Positions 1 through 14,600 of a stretch of 64,000 bases of DNA are shown piece after piece. The first letter of the stretch is position 1. Every line of letters starts with the position of its first letter. The position numbers were made by a program, and so were the translations under genes. Source of the stretch: Arcuatula senhousia (Eukaryota > Mollusca > Bivalvia > Mytilida > Mytilidae). Where the stretch lies: contig OZ020305.1 in assembly GCA_963971305.1 (NCBI GenBank), positions 43,287,717-43,351,716 on the forward strand, given 5' to 3'. The notes under the pieces are model-generated. The model had not been told where the DNA came from and made no database searches. It was given only the letters and a program-made list of their open reading frames with translations.

Positions 1-361
1 TGAGATTCAAAAAACCACTTTTTTAACCCAAAAATGAAAAATCAAGATTTTCACTCAAAATTTAACCTGTTAACTTTCAACCATTAAAAGGAGAAACGAT
101 TTTGGTGAAAATCAGCTAAAAAAACTTAATTTCAAAAATGTGCATTTTTTCCAAAGTGTGATTTTGTGAATTTCAAATTGACACTACCTGATTTCAAACT
201 GCAAACAAAACATCTTTTAGGGGTCTAAAAATGATTTTTTTGGTCTAGATCTTGAGAAAAATGATTTTGCAATACTTTTGTGATGAAATGTATCAAATAC
301 TTAATAAAATTTAGAATTTGTGATTTTTCAAAGTGATGCACAGTTTCTTTTTTCCATTAGT

Positions 362-409
362 ATACTTATATACTTGCCATACCACAGTGGTATGGTAGTA
401 TATAAGTAT
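362..409. repeat. Palindrome with about 23-bp arms
   Basis: ATACTTATATACT...CCATACCAC and its reverse complement are separated by a single A. It could form a cruciform or be a relic of inverted transposon ends. Confidence 0.8.
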
Positions 410-661
410 TTTTTTTTCTAGAAACAAGTGCCTGTGGATACAAAAGGGTACATACATAGTTGAACCTTATATTAAGGAAAGTAGCTTTTGCTTTTGAAAA
501 ACGGTCTATTAATAATTGCACTTGGTTGGTTTTATTCAACGTAGCCCCATAATTTCGTAAAAAAACTAAAATCTTATTAAGTAAAAATATGTTCGCATCC
601 TTCAAAACTATTATCGCAACTCAAGTTAAGAACAATATACGATATTTCATACTGAATAATA

Positions 662-784
662 CATGGCAAAATCTGTATCATATGCTGTATATACCCGAGA
701 CACCTATATAATACCGAGGGCCAACGGCCCGAGGTATGATATAGGTCGAGGGTTAATACAGCATGTGATGCAGATTTTGGCATG
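662..784. repeat. Large imperfect palindrome, about 60-bp arms
   Basis: CATGGCAAAATCTGTATCAT on the left pairs with ATGTGATGCAGATTTTGGCATG on the right, and the pairing continues to a centre GGGCCAACGGCCC near 724. About nine in ten positions match by eye. Confidence 0.85.
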
Positions 785-828
785 TAATGTTCATTATATC
801 ATATAGAATAAAATATTGATATTTTGTA

Positions 829-937
829 GGGGTGCGATATAGGGTATGCGATATAGGGTTAGGGGTGCGATATAGGGGGTGCGATATAGGGTAAGAGGTG
901 CGATATAGGGGATGCGATATAGGGTATGCGATATAGG
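829..937. repeat. Short tandem repeat with GCGATATAGG core
   Basis: Seven copies of GCGATATAG with 4-10-nt variable linkers (GGGT, GGTA, GGGGT). It starts 45 nt after the palindrome at 662-784. Irregular period of 13-21 nt. Confidence 0.8.
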
Positions 938-3900
938 TAATGTACTTTGTCCTATAATGCATATTAAAAAAGACTATATTTATACTTAAATATATGATAT
1001 AAAATGATATTAAGAAAAGGTTAGTATACTGTAAATTATAATTATTTTGTATATGTTATGTAACAGGTTACCGTGTTAAAGTATCTTTTTCGGAAAACCA
1101 CTGGCTTTCGAAGCCCCAACCCAGCATACATGGTAGGCCATGATTTTATTTTTTTTCTGCATGGTACGGAATTTGAATATATTATATCGATTTGTTTTTC
1201 TATGTGTTCGGGTTCTCTTAATTTTTGGTCCTTTTTTTTCTTAGAAAACAATTTTGAATACGCATTCGAAATTTCCAATAAAGAAGTTGTATTTGCAAAA
1301 ATAAAATGTCGCCTGTTAATGTCGTCTGTTAACTCGTTTTGTCTGTTTTACTAATGCTTTGCATATCTTAGTTTGATTTGACAGATATAAAATCTCCATA
1401 ATAATCACATTACTTGAAATTGAATACACGCTTTATTAATATTTGATTGTGGACTCTCGACAAAAAAAATCCAATCAAAAGCAGAAATTCTCTTGTCTAT
1501 GATCAATTAATTCTTAAAACTTGATGGGATTATTTTCGTCATTTGTGTTTTATAAATGACGGTTGAATGTCGGAATGGCATCGAGCCTTCCGGTAATTAA
1601 TAAGTTCTTGATCAACATTCCTCCCGATGTCTTTTCAGTGAACATCTCGTAGAAACCTACCCAATCTTTCAGAATAAATCTATTAATTATCTGTTTATTG
1701 TCCAATTCTAGTTTAATCACTGAACAATTTGTTCAAGATGGATACCGGAAATGCGATATATTTAGACTTTAGTTGACGAGTCACTAGAAAATATTTTGAG
1801 CCATTAAGTGTCTTGACTTTATGAAAGATAGTCTAAGAATATCTTGCGTAGGAAAATGAATAAAACGATTAATTTTAAGCTCCATTTATTTAATGTTGTT
1901 TTTATACTTATATTAAAACTGAACATGTTTTACTTCACATTTTCCAAATATCATAAAAAAGAACAAAATAGGTAAAACCTCATGTAGTCAGGGGTATAAA
2001 TTGTCATTTTTTAAAATTTCCACTGAATAAAATTTTGCTTCAAACCTTTGGAGTTAATCAACGTTTTTGGGGAAAATATACTACATCAGCAGCGCTTAAA
2101 CCAAAACTATTTCAATTCGTCTAAAGTGCATTTCTAGACTCTTGGAAATCTTTCCAGCAATGATTTTTTATGTTGCCTACAACGTTTTGCAACTATAGCT
2201 TCGTGTCACACCCTTTTAATGAGGTTAATCGATTTTATGCCCATAATTCATCTATACTTCCTGTGTACTGAATATTTTTAGACGCGGACGACCCTCATTC
2301 TGGGATGTAAAAGACAGTATTATTTCGGTCTACTTTGTTACTTTTGTAAGTTACTTTGTAATTTTTTTCTCCAACACAATGCTTTTTTGGCTGTACATGC
2401 ATAAAATGGATTAATAAATGAACATGAAAGGACAATAAACTGAGAAGCGGGATCGTAGCAAGGGGTCAGTAGGAAAACGAGTTTTGACTACCCCTGTACG
2501 AGAGCTGACGCTGTTACGCATATCGAAACATACTGGAGTGCTCTTTAACACACAAATTTAAGGTTTTGCAATCCCTTCAACGGATAACGATCAGGTTTAT
2601 GGCCTAGCGACCTAGGCAAGTAAGATGACATATAACAACAAGGATACTGAGCGCTCTTTATAGTGGACGGTTCTTTTCCACTTTAGACCTGGTGGGTATA
2701 TCAGAGATTCCTACTTGTAGCCATTACTTGAATGTTTTTAACGGTAGTGATTATTTATGTTCTTTTATATTAATATCCATTCTAATCAACCCTTCGTTAT
2801 GCATTATGTTATTTGTAGCCTTTATGACACACCAGTTTCGCGTTATTCAGGCCTTAAACATATATAAACAATATCTGTTCAAACCCACACATTAAAGCAT
2901 TTTTGAAATAGAAACGAATGTGTGTTTTAATAACCGCAATGTTTGGCGACAAATCACAAAAGTATACTGCCTAAGTAGGGGATGCAAATTCGATATCAAT
3001 TAGCAATCACAATGTCTATTGACAATTATATGGTACAAAATTCCAATGAATAACAAATCTCGGTTTGTTTTAACAAACATTTATTCATGTATTTATTTGG
3101 TGAATCAATGTCAGACAAATGGTTTTAGTCCGTCCTTAACAAGGTTCTCTTTGTTATAATAGATTGGTTGGACAATTTCTAAGCAAAACACCATACGGAT
3201 CAATGGTAAGAGATACCAATAACCTAACCTGTGAGGAATCGGGTTTCAAAGATTGAGGATAAATTATTTCCACAAATTGTTATCTTAAAGAATTGCTTTG
3301 ACATTATGTAATGTTTGAAATTTACAGAATTGTACAATATGAATGATATAAGTAATTTTAAAAATCCCCAAAAGAATCGATTTTTTTAATGTTACGGGAA
3401 AATAACATTGAACATTTCGAACGGAGAAATAAGCATTATTATTAAACCTTTAAAAATTGAAATCTCATCTGCTCTTTGAGAGTTGACATTTCTGTAACCT
3501 GGACGATTAATTGTTAAGTGCATTTAATGAAAGTAATTTTTTTTATTATTCAAAATCAAAATTTTATCTTTATGTTCAATATCACATTCCTTACTTTCTG
3601 TGTAATCACATTGACGCAAATTGGAGATAAACGCCTTGAAAATTGTATAACAGACGGAGAAAAAGTGTTCAATAACAAGTAAATTTGACTTTCTCAATAT
3701 GTTTTGGGGGGTTGAAAACAAAATATTTCTGAATTTAGATGAACAGAACAAATATTACCGAACTGCAATTGGTCATTCTCAAATTGTCCTAGAGAAGCAG
3801 AAACATAATTATCAGATAATAGAAAAGCTCAACTGTCCTGACTAACTGGCTTTCAGACAGTATGAATGAATGTTGTTCTCTCGAGATAAGATACATGTAT

Positions 3901-6828
3901 ATAACAAATCCTTTATTTGATTTGAATAATTTTCTTATGTTGTTTTGAGGTATTTTGTATTTTGAAACCATTGTGTCGACTGCTGCCTGTATCCCAAAGG
4001 TCCCCCGAGAATAATCAATAGTCCAGCCTTCGGACTAATCTGATACGAATTTTACCAATGAACTTTTTTTAATAATTTTCGAAATCGTGTCTTAATTTCC
4101 TTGTGCTGTAAATGGTTCATATTCTCGTTGCTGGATTTGGCTAAACTTTTTCGAACTTTTTTTTTCAAACGATAACTTTTTTCCATTCTTTTAGTTTTTT
4201 TTCCATTCTTTTGTTTTTTGACCTTCCGATTAGAGGTTACTGATTAAAATATGAATATACAACAAAACAAGTTTAAAATAATTTTAGTTATACCCGTTTT
4301 AGAACATTGTAGTTGGAAATTTAGAAACAAATCTTGTCAAGTTTTAATTCGTCTCAAATAATAGCTTTAATTATACATTTAAAGGTAAAATATTCAGTAA
4401 ATTAACACTATGTTTTTTATGCATGACAATTTATATTAGTGCAGGTTTTTAAAATTGCTTCCTTTGAACTAGAACTCTGCACTCGTCTCGAGTAGCAATG
4501 CCTTTTAAAGAAGAATTCCTCCTACATATTTATAAATTTCATATCAAATAATCGGTTCCTCGTTGCACGAACGAAGATGTCTTTTACGCAATGATTTGAC
4601 TACGTACCATAAAACGATATGCATAAAGTCGAAGAACTTCTATGAAATGCTTAATTGATTTAGCTTGTAATGATCAGTGTCCTGTGAAAACTGTTAGTAT
4701 ATTTGAAAAGCCATCCCAGCAGTTTGTATAAAACAAAGCAGGTGTTGCTGTAATAAGTATAAAGTCAATGTTGTTTTGAGTGATGATGGGGATTTTAGAG
4801 GTGTGAAAGGGTTTGTTCAAGGGATGAGAGATCAAATGTGACGTGTGACCAGGGTTTTGTAGGACTAGTTTGATCAATTTATGTAACTGGTAAGTCGTTT
4901 TTTTCTATTTTGTGATTATATTTTTTTAAAGAAAAGGTTGAATTTTAATATTTTTAAGATATATATACGTCTTTTTTAAATGGCATTTAGTTAAGTTAAT
5001 AATCGAATTTGTAGGTTAAAAATTTCTTAACAACAAAAACGCACACTTTGACATAAAAATTGGGTAATTTGTTTCAAGTACCGTTATGATTCAAAATTGT
5101 TTAAAATATTGTTATATAAGGCATTCCTAATTTAAGTTAGTTTTTGCTTTGCTACCAAGCAGCGTAAGTTCGGGTATACTCGCGAATTAAACACGATAGG
5201 GGCGGAATAATGATATTGGGGCAATTGAAATGAGGCAAAATGGCGTACGAGAATACAGGCCAGAAAGACTTGGGATGGGGGACAGGATTAAGAAGAGGTG
5301 GGATGGGTGTAACAAGCCAATAATCTATATATATATTACAAAAATTCTTGTAATTTTATGATGGTTTCCAAAAAAAACCAACTATTTTAAACTAGTAATT
5401 GGTTAAATACATATCAGAATGGGTGAATTTATGGCCGTTACTAATCTTTGTTTTAGGGTTGATTATTTCCGTTGAAGAATAAAAAAAAACACATTTGTAA
5501 ATGTCGCTACATCTACATGTATGATTTATCCACATATATTTTTGATGTTGTAAATTATTTTATACGTCTTTTAAAAGTTTGATACAAGAACAATTTTGTA
5601 GTATATATTTTTACTGAAACAAAATGGGGTTTGATACATGCTTTATGAACTTTCATCCATAGCATATGGAATATCGGTTGCAACTTTGTGATCGAGTATT
5701 TTTCCGTTCCTGTAAGTTTGCGTTTCTATTTTAATGGATATTAAGTTTAATTTGAAAAAGACAGGTGTTTTTTTTGTTGTTTTTTATTATGGATTCTAAA
5801 ACATTTATGCAATAGAAGCGTTCTACTATACGTAATCGTTACGTATTCCTGGCTCAGTATTTTTGATGTTGCCCTTTATTTAAAAAACGACGATAATCTC
5901 GACAATGCATAAATTAAAGCTTTGAAGTTATAGGACCATTGGTTGTATGACGCTTTCCTGTTATCGATCTATAAATTTGCCGTTTTATGAGGGCGTCAGA
6001 GTGCAAACAACAAATTACAACTGAACATCTTTATCAACTTCCGGTTCTTCATTAAGTTTTGTCACGTGGACAAAACAGTTTTGCGTCAATTCAAAATCAG
6101 AAAGAACTCGATGTGTAAATAGACTAATGTTACATGGCTATATTTGACTTGTATATTCAATAAAAGAATTTTACATTTAAAGAGAACATCAATAAGTCAA
6201 TTAATTCACAAACATTTTGATACTTTTCTATGATCTCATTCACGTGGCTATAATAAGCTATAGAGGCTAGCACTAATGAAAACTATATACAATTGCTGTT
6301 ACAACTACTTTTGTCGTGGGCAGCTGAATAAATGTTTCAATTGATGCCATTTTATGTGGCTATATTATATTCAGTGTTGTAGGTGTATCATGTTATTTGT
6401 AAGGCTGGTCAGTAATTGGAAATGACCAAGCTTCATTTATTAGAAGTCAATTTTCATGCAATTGGTTCTCTACAAAACATATTTCACATGACAGTGTTTT
6501 GTTTTTAAACCCGTGCGGGTTCTGTGTGCCGAATAGACTCACAGCAGCGTTAATATTATTGTTGGTTAAAGTCTAGCTCTAATAATACAACCCTCTAATG
6601 CTCGCTGACTCCGTCTTATCAAAATATTTAAAAGGAGCTACATCATTGCAACTATTTAAAGTCCACTGAAACGCGCTCAAAAACCTGACATCGGGCAAAG
6701 ATCGCTTTGCCAACAAAGCCATTAGGATGTATGCCCTATCTGTTTAATAGGGACAGCCCTGTCACAATGAATGCCAGAACCGCCAGGCTACAATGTAGAA
6801 AAATCATGACCACAAACCATAGTGGTGC

Positions 6829-6900
6829 ACCATGTTGTGGAAAATGTCACGTTCTTTGCACAGCACCATGTTGTGGAAAATGTCACGTTCTTTGCACAGG
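6829..6900. repeat. 36-bp tandem duplication
   Basis: Two exact copies of a 36-bp unit (CACCATGTTGTGGAAAATGT and following). It lies in otherwise gene-free sequence upstream of VMAT. Confidence 0.8.
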
Positions 6901-7294
6901 TCTAGATAAGAGCAAGGCACCAAGGAGGTTCATTTGTCCGATAATACCCATCCCTCCTTTTTCCAGTGGCAGTCGACCCTGTCATTCCCGATTTGCCTTG
7001 TGTCCCATGTTCCTTCCCTTATTCGTTTTTTCATGTTCATATACCTGATATAGCCGAATTTGCGCTGATCAAACTCTTTCAGTAATGAACTTTTTTATCA
7101 ATTAAAAAACATTAAATAGATACCAAACGAAAAGTAAAGAAGCAAATATGTAAAAAGTGAGAGAAAATTTAAAAGTAAACTGACTAAGATTAAATGTTAC
7201 CAAAGAAAGAATACTACATACATGTATATATCGAGTTATTTTTGAAAAGTATCCTTTTTACTGTGTTTGGGATTATGTCTATATGAGAAGATAA

Positions 7295-7615
7295 TGAGAT
7301 TTGGAATAAGTGTACGCGACACAACCTACAAAATAAACGACAATTTAAAAAATCCACAATGGAAAACAGTCAGCAGCCTTAAATGTGACCAGTGGTCGCT
7401 GATTGCTGTTTTTCAATTGGCCCTGGATTGAAAGTAAAACACATATGATTCAAGCCCAATCCCAAAGTGCAATGAAATACATTCTTCTTGAAAAAAACAA
7501 TTAACATAAATTCGACGAATTACAAACATACACTTTGATAAAGATTCCTGGCTAAGGATAGGCACATTTAAAATTTGGCGGTGTTAAACTAAATTTTTGG
7601 TGCCAACCTTCCCCC
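7295..7615. repeat. Dispersed repeat, first copy
   Basis: GAGATTTGGAATAAGTGTAC to about 7455 recurs as a direct, diverged copy at 8812-8960 (AGATTTGGAATAAGTGTATG, ACAATGGAAAACAGTCAGCA). Its later part (AAGATTCCTGGCTAAGGATA) recurs near 39168-39235. The family is thus present three times in the window. Confidence 0.65.
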
Positions 7616-7976
7616 TAAAGCTACATGTGTAACATACCAGTCAGTACAAAATATCCATACAGTTTTTTATGGTTCCTTACTGTTTCACTTATTGGTCCCG
7701 ACCAAACGACACGCATGTTGTTGATAATGACAACTGTAAAATGTTTGTTGTTGATAATGACAACTGTAAAATGTTTTAAGGGCATTTTATAGCTATCAAA
7801 GATACTGTACACTTCAATTATGCATGTACTTTTTTTAACCACCGTTTGAAAAAACACCAATGCATCTTATATATTTAGAATCTATCTAACTAATAACGAC
7901 TTTTAGAATGAGGCCTAGGAGTATAAAGTTTTATCACACTCAAATATATTTTATGTGCTTAAAATGTATTATAAGA

Positions 7977-8440
7977 AGTTAGCAGAGCGTCACGTCTAAT
8001 GCAAATATTGCTAACACAGGTTTATGTTGCTCCTCGCTGGCTGTCTTAACTCAAGAAATTTTACGGAAGACATCATGCACTTATAGACAAATATGCACTT
8101 ATAGACAAATATGGGATTTCGATCTCTCAGATGAGTGCAGATGTTGGTTTGTCATAGGGTTTTGTTTTGTCTTCTTTTACCGGATTTGACACACTGAATT
8201 GACTGTTGGCAACGCGACGGGTGTGCTATAGCAAGCAGGAAGTGCTTACTCTTCCGGAGCACCCGAGTTCATTCTCTTTTCGACTGGAGTTCGCGTTATT
8301 TATTGATATTCAGTTATTTTTGTTTTACATGTTGTCTGTTGTTGTCCCGTTCTTGTTGGTGTTTACTGGTTTTGTGTCTGCCCTTCCGGATTTTTGACAT
8401 TCGGATACCCCAGTTGTTCCTTTGCTTTTTTTCTGAGTTG
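7977..8440 (+). mobile_element. 3' end fragment of the same reverse-transcriptase element
   Basis: Matches the end of the copy at 15440-16400 in inverse orientation: AGCAGAGCGTCACGTCT, then AAGAAATTTTACGGAAGACA, then the tail with GGAGTTCGCGTT and TTTTGACATTCGGATACCCC. A 22-bp piece around ATGCACTTATAGACAAAT is doubled (8088-8120). It sits just upstream of the VMAT start exon. Confidence 0.75.
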
Positions 8441-8618
8441 TTATTCCTATTTATTATATTTTAATAAGGCTTTTGGTGCAACAAGTCGAAAATACATATT
8501 GTCCAACATACTATGTTGTTGGAATATTCTTACGAAAACAAAACCTCAAATCATCATCAAAGACAGCGTTTGAGTACTTATTATTCATTTCAAATAAACA
8601 TCTTTTTTATTCTTTCAG

Positions 8619-8640
8619 ATTTTCAACTTATAGTCTTAAT
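8619..8640 (+). other. Probable 5' UTR segment of the VMAT gene behind a splice acceptor
   Basis: A pyrimidine-rich tract ending TTCTTTCAG at 8618 lies 22 nt before the ATG. This suggests a non-coding exon further upstream joined here. The upstream exon and promoter cannot be placed by eye. Confidence 0.4.
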
Positions 8641-11600
8641 ATGATTATCAAGGACTTAGTATCGCCGGCTAAGATGTCAAATTGTTTGACAAAATGTCGA
8701 CAATCAAGGAAGCTGGTTTTAGTAATAGTGTTCATAGCTTTATTTCTGGACAACATGCTTTTGACTACAGTGGGTAAGGAAATATCTGAAGGCAACCTAA
8801 AGTAGACGATAAAGAGATTTGGAATAAGTGTATGCGACACAATCAACGTTAAAGAAACGGCATTTTAAAAAATCACAATGGAAAACAGTCAGCAGTCTTC
8901 ACTGACCGCTGTCTTGCATTGGCCCAAGACTAAAAATACAATGCATAAGATTCAAACAAATACAATGTACCTAGATTATCAACGAAAGACCCATTTCTGG
9001 ACATAAAACAAAAACAGATAGTTGAAAGGGAAAAACAAAAGCTTAAAGTAAACAATTCATATAGATCGAAAACAAAGATTACCAGAGCAATAGTTCATCC
9101 TGCTATACGTATTTTTATGTTTTACTACAGAAACCGCTAAATACTAGTATATGAAAAATAAACTTTTTTATCAGAATAAGATTTTTATTTTGTTTTAATA
9201 TAGCTCAGTCAGTATTCAGATAAGCACTGACCAAAAAAGTATAGTGGTCTGTAACAACCCGTTTTGCAATAATCTTATGTGCACAATTGAATTGATTTTT
9301 GATATGCAAAATATTCATCATTGTTATTATTTGATATGCATGTTTCAGTCATTGTGTAAACTATTAAATGTTGTTTTTTTTTTTCTACTTGCAGTGCCAA
9401 TAATTCCGAACTTTCTCCGAAAACTAGACTACCCTTTCCATTTAGAAAATGTGACAAAAGTTTTAACCAACAGCACAAACAGTACAATCGAACCTTGTAT
9501 CCTTGAGAAGACCAACTTTTCCACTTTACTTTCGTGTGACAATTCCTCAGCTAATTTAATGACCACTGTTGAGACTATAAAAAGAGAGACTATTAGAAAA
9601 GCTGAATTAGGAAGTGAAAATGTTAAAGTAGGATTAATGTTTGCATCAAAAGCCATCGTTCAACTTTTAGCCAACCCTTTTGTAGGCCCGCTTACAAACA
9701 GGTAATTATCAAATTTGGATTATCCACCTGTATGTGATTAGGTTTGTTAGTTACCTGCCCAAAGTCAGTGGCTTCCTCCGGGAAGTTCGGTCTCCAAGAC
9801 CATTAAAACTGACGCCCTTTATGGCCCAGGTGCGTCGAAAAGGGCGTTAAACTTCAGACACACCCACACATTCACACACACTGAAATTTTGAATATATTG
9901 CGTTTCTTTTACTTAGTAAATTTAATTATTTATATAGCGAGAATCTACGTTTTCTCGTGTTTTTTTTTTTTTAACTTCATTATCATCATCATTTCATGTT
10001 CATTGCATTAAGCTTCGGCCTTGCTCAAAACATTTTTTGTGTGTTTGAATGATATACGCCCTCCCAAGTGCTTGAAATTCCCCTGTGGAAAGATTCTTCC
10101 AGTGTTAACACCTTATCGCCCGACTGTTGTGTTATGCGTAAAAAATATAAATCTCCCAAATTTTCAAAAGTGTTTAGTACAATCATGACAGTCTACTTAT
10201 ATTCTACGTATGTCCAAGTGGTTTGTTTTTTAAAATATTTTTATGCGTTAGCCTATAGTGTGTATTTTCATGATAGCTTATATTATATAGAATTTTATAT
10301 ACTGCAAAACTGTAGCCTCGTTTTTTATTTCTTTATTTTCAGAATAGGTTATACTATTCCTCTATTTACTGGATTTTTCGTTATGTTTGTCTCGACCATA
10401 AGTAAGTAAACATAAAACTCTGAAACTTTATTCCCACATAGAACTCTGAAACTTTATTCCCACATAGAACTCTGAAACTTTATTCCCACATAGAACTCTG
10501 AAACTTTATACCCACATAAAACTCTGAAACTTTATTCCCACATAGAACTCTGAAACTTTATTCCCACATAGAACTCTGAAACTTTATACCCACATAGAAC
10601 TCTGAAACTTTATTCCCACATAGAATTCTGAAACTTTATACCCACACCTGTATAGGTAATACACAATAATAATGAATATTTATTCCAAAGAGAAAAGACC
10701 CTTAAATGACATGTTTACCCATAGAAAACCTTGAACTCATTTCCAGCAATTTTATTTCTAAGAATTAATTTACGGTCTTTGGTTTTATAGATGTATAGCA
10801 GCACTATTAAAAAGATTTCTCGTCGTGAAATTTCTTATATCTCTTTTAGAGTCGACGTTTGAAGGAAAACATTACTTCAATATTCTTCCGTATAACGTTT
10901 CAAAAATGTAGCATTAATGTCTCCCGGTAATGTCTATATTGAAACTTATTCATCTTGCCACGATGTTTAAAAGTGGTAACTACTTGTAAAAAACCTCAAA
11001 ATAAATAAAAAAACTTAAATGTTTGCATAATATTTGTTTGAGGACTTCGAGTGGTCAGTATATATATTTACAACTTTTTTTTTCATGATTTTTAATTCTT
11101 TGATGATCTGATTTTTCTATGTTTCAGTTTTTGCCTTTGGTGAGAACTTTACAATTTTATTTATTGCCAGAGCCGTCCAAGGTATTGGGTCTTCATGTTC
11201 AAGCGTAGCAGGTAAAAAAACGTAATATTCATGCGATATTTTTATATATAAAGTCCTTACTTTTGAACCAACTAGCGGGCTTGCAACTTATGAACAAAAA
11301 TATCAAAATATATGTTAAAGTTCCTCATATATTTATATTTAGCTTCTTCAATTTCCAAAAGGACGAGCAATTGAGACAACTATTCTAACACTTATTCAAG
11401 ATGAACTTTATCTTGTTGTAAATGCAAATTCACTTGAGGAGATATCGAAGCAAATATATAAAAAACTGGTAAAAAAGTAAATCTAAGAAAAAAAAACACA
11501 TTAGTTTGGTCCACTTGAATTTAAAACACACCTAAATTTTGCCATAACATTGATCATAATAAAATGAAAATGTTTCGGATTTCTGAAGTGAAGGGACAAA

Positions 11601-14600
11601 AATACTTATTCTCTGATCAAAAGGTACCAAAATAACAATTCTCTTATCATATTGCAGGCATGGGTATGTTAGCAGAAAGATACCCGGACGACCGGGAGCG
11701 AGGAAACGCCATGGGGATAGCTCTTGGTGGCCTGGCAATGGGTGTTCTGGGTAGGTATATCACAGGGGCGTTTGAACGGTGCACTTATAACTTCATAAAT
11801 AAAAACATTAATAGAAAAAAATATTTAATTATATTGAAAGAACCCTAAAAATGATGACTTTTTGACACAGCACTGTCAGCCGGGAGCAAAAGCAATAGTT
11901 CAGATAAATGATACTTACTTACTTACTTATCCTTTTCGCGCCTGGAGGCGCATGAGGCTGTAACCAGAGATCCCCATTCAACTCGGTCCTTGGCAATCTT
12001 TTCCATTTTAACCAGGTCTTTCGAAAGTTCTTGAACTCACTGGTGACAGTTCTTCGCCAGGTTTCCTTTGGTCTTCCTCTTCTCCTTTTGCCATCCGATG
12101 GTCATGGTCCATTTTGAGGAGACTCTTGCAGTGTTGTCACGTCGGGTCCCTTCGTGACATGTGCCCGAACCACCGAAGTCTTCTTTGCTGAATGGGGTCT
12201 GTGATGCTCGTCTGGCCAGTTGTTTTGTAGAGTGCATCATTTGAAACTTTTCTCGGCCAGTATATTCTGCATACTTTTCTCAGGCTCTTAGTGTGGAATC
12301 CTGAGAGTCTCTGGTTGTCTTTCTGTGATAAATGGTTACCATGCATGTTAAATAAAAAAAAAATGGGTGGAAACAAGGTCAAAGTACAAATATTTGTGTG
12401 ATACTTTTATGAGATGTGCTCTTTTATTCTTCTTTTTCTTTTTTCAGTCGGACCAACATTTGGTGGAATTATGTACGAGTTTGCCGGAAAAGAAGCTCCA
12501 TTTCTCGTTCTTGCATCTCTTGCCCTTATTGATGGATGTAAGTTAATTAATGACAAATCAGTTAAAGTGGAAAAAGATCAAAACAGTTCTACATTTTCCT
12601 ACCTTTTGCCTAGCACTGAATTGTAAATTTTTAGTTTTGCGCCTATGTTAGGGAAATGGAGTAAATATATATGAAAAAAGTTAAATTCACAATTCAAATA
12701 TACACCTAGAGCATTGTTTTATACTATTTTCATCTCATTTCAAAGTTTAAGGTTTGATAGGTGCCCAAACCTCCCATCAGTTGAGGCAGCCCCGAGCTTC
12801 AGCGCTTGCCTATTGTAGATATCGGGTTTTATTGCGGTATACATTCGCATCTTAATACAATCAGCAATCAACTATATCAAAGCCAAATGGGCTTGAGCAG
12901 CAATTTCCATTTTGACTCACTTTATGTGTTATTACCCTTAGCTTTCGTTTGCAGGACACCCGAGAATGAAAAGAAATAAATATATGTAATAAGCCTTAAA
13001 ATATGTCAAGTTATTGATCGAAAACAGCAAACCATGACAATGCGTTCTTATTTACTAAGAGGACGGACGATGTTATTTACACCTCTTTTCATATGTTAAT
13101 GTGTAGCTCGAATAATTCAAGCCCTTTCCGTCTTCGTATACTTCTGTGTTAATATAGCGACTGCAGGGAATGAAATATAACGACTGTATTATTCGGGTTA
13201 TTGTACAGATGTCAATAAAACAAACTTTCTCTTGTGTGTAATTACCTTAAAATAAAAATTTGGATTCCGAAACATCCCAAAATACAAGATGAATATATGA
13301 TTTTTTTGGTGAAATTCCAAACTATCTGTTGTTGATCGAAAATGGTATGTAAGCTTTGAAGATTGAAAATTTCATAAATTTACACCTTTATGAAAGGATG
13401 GTATCTAATGTTTTTTTTAACGTTTTCATTAACAACCTTTCAGTTTTCCTATTATGTATTTCAAATGCTTGACATTGTTCGTCTTATAAAACTTAAGGGA
13501 AGTTGCCTTTTTAAATATCAATAAAGGAAACTAAAAGAATTTAAATGACAATCTCCTCTTAAAACCTTGTCATGTCACATGTTAGCAAGATGGTGGACAA
13601 CACGTGAAATAGATATATAGAAGGACAGAAATTTATTTCATTTATTTGATTGCATTTTATAGAAGATATTTGATTTCTGAACATTGATTAAGTCGTTAGT
13701 CTACAGACAGATCACATTATGAGCTCGATTCTCTACTAAACAGCTAAAATATTACTTCCGATTTAGAAAAGATTGCTTTTAATTCTTAACGGTAATTGCA
13801 CTTTCCCGATGTTTGCCATCGGAATATGTATAATAAATCTTGAAATTCAATGCACGTCATGGATTTGATTAGAATTGATATAAATAAGAGCATTTAACTA
13901 AGTAATATATAAATTTGCTTATCAAAAACACTTTTAAAATCTGCATGTTCATGTCAAAAATAATTGGTTAACAAATAAAAAGCTTAAAATTGGGCATTTC
14001 ATATATTTGTAGAAGAGGTCGTTTAACTTTTTAGTCATTTGATCCCACCTAAGAAAAGACCATCAGAAGGATAATCAATAACATTCAACAAAAAGTTCAC
14101 ACACTATTAGCCTTAACATCTCGTGAGAATGCACCCAAGATTTTCATTTTGGTTAAGACTAAGTAAGTTTGCTGTGTTTTTCCCAAGTTTAGCGGAGAAA
14201 CCCAAAACGTTCGCTTCATGAAAAAAAAAACGCTTTGAAACAAGTAAATTTGAATTCATTTACTAAGATTTTCGATGTTTCTTGGTAGACAAAAACAGCC
14301 CAAGCAAACAATTGTTCGCACCAAGGATCGTCATAATAGAAAATGTTCACAGTTTTTGGACTCAAAAGCTAGATAGTATTAGCTCAATCAGATCTACAAA
14401 AACGATATCAAGCTTAAAATTGTCAGATCAACCTTTAAGAGTTATATCCGTTTGATTGTTTCTATCATTTTAACTATTTTAGTAAAATATTTAGAGGGTT
14501 TTCTATCCAAACTAGTTTTTTAATAAGTATTACTTACTATGTACATGTAGACCAAGTTGCACACTGGGTAAGAAGCATTAGTATTAGAGATCAGGTGAGC

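Larger units (their letters stand above)
1..8618. other. Gene-free region upstream of VMAT
   Basis: Apart from the repeats listed, I see only AT-rich sequence. Reading frames are short, lack family motifs and have no splice context that would join them. The VMAT promoter and first exon must lie here or in 7-8.6 kb, but I cannot place them. Confidence 0.5.

Noticed and set aside
6707..7048. Frame of 113 codons with repeated CCGKCHVLCT
   Set aside because: The repeat is the 36-bp DNA duplication. The surroundings look like dispersed repeat, with no splice or family support.
10411..10646. Regular 26-bp repeats that might suggest a CRISPR array
   Set aside because: Units are contiguous with no spacers, and the locus is an intron of an animal gene.
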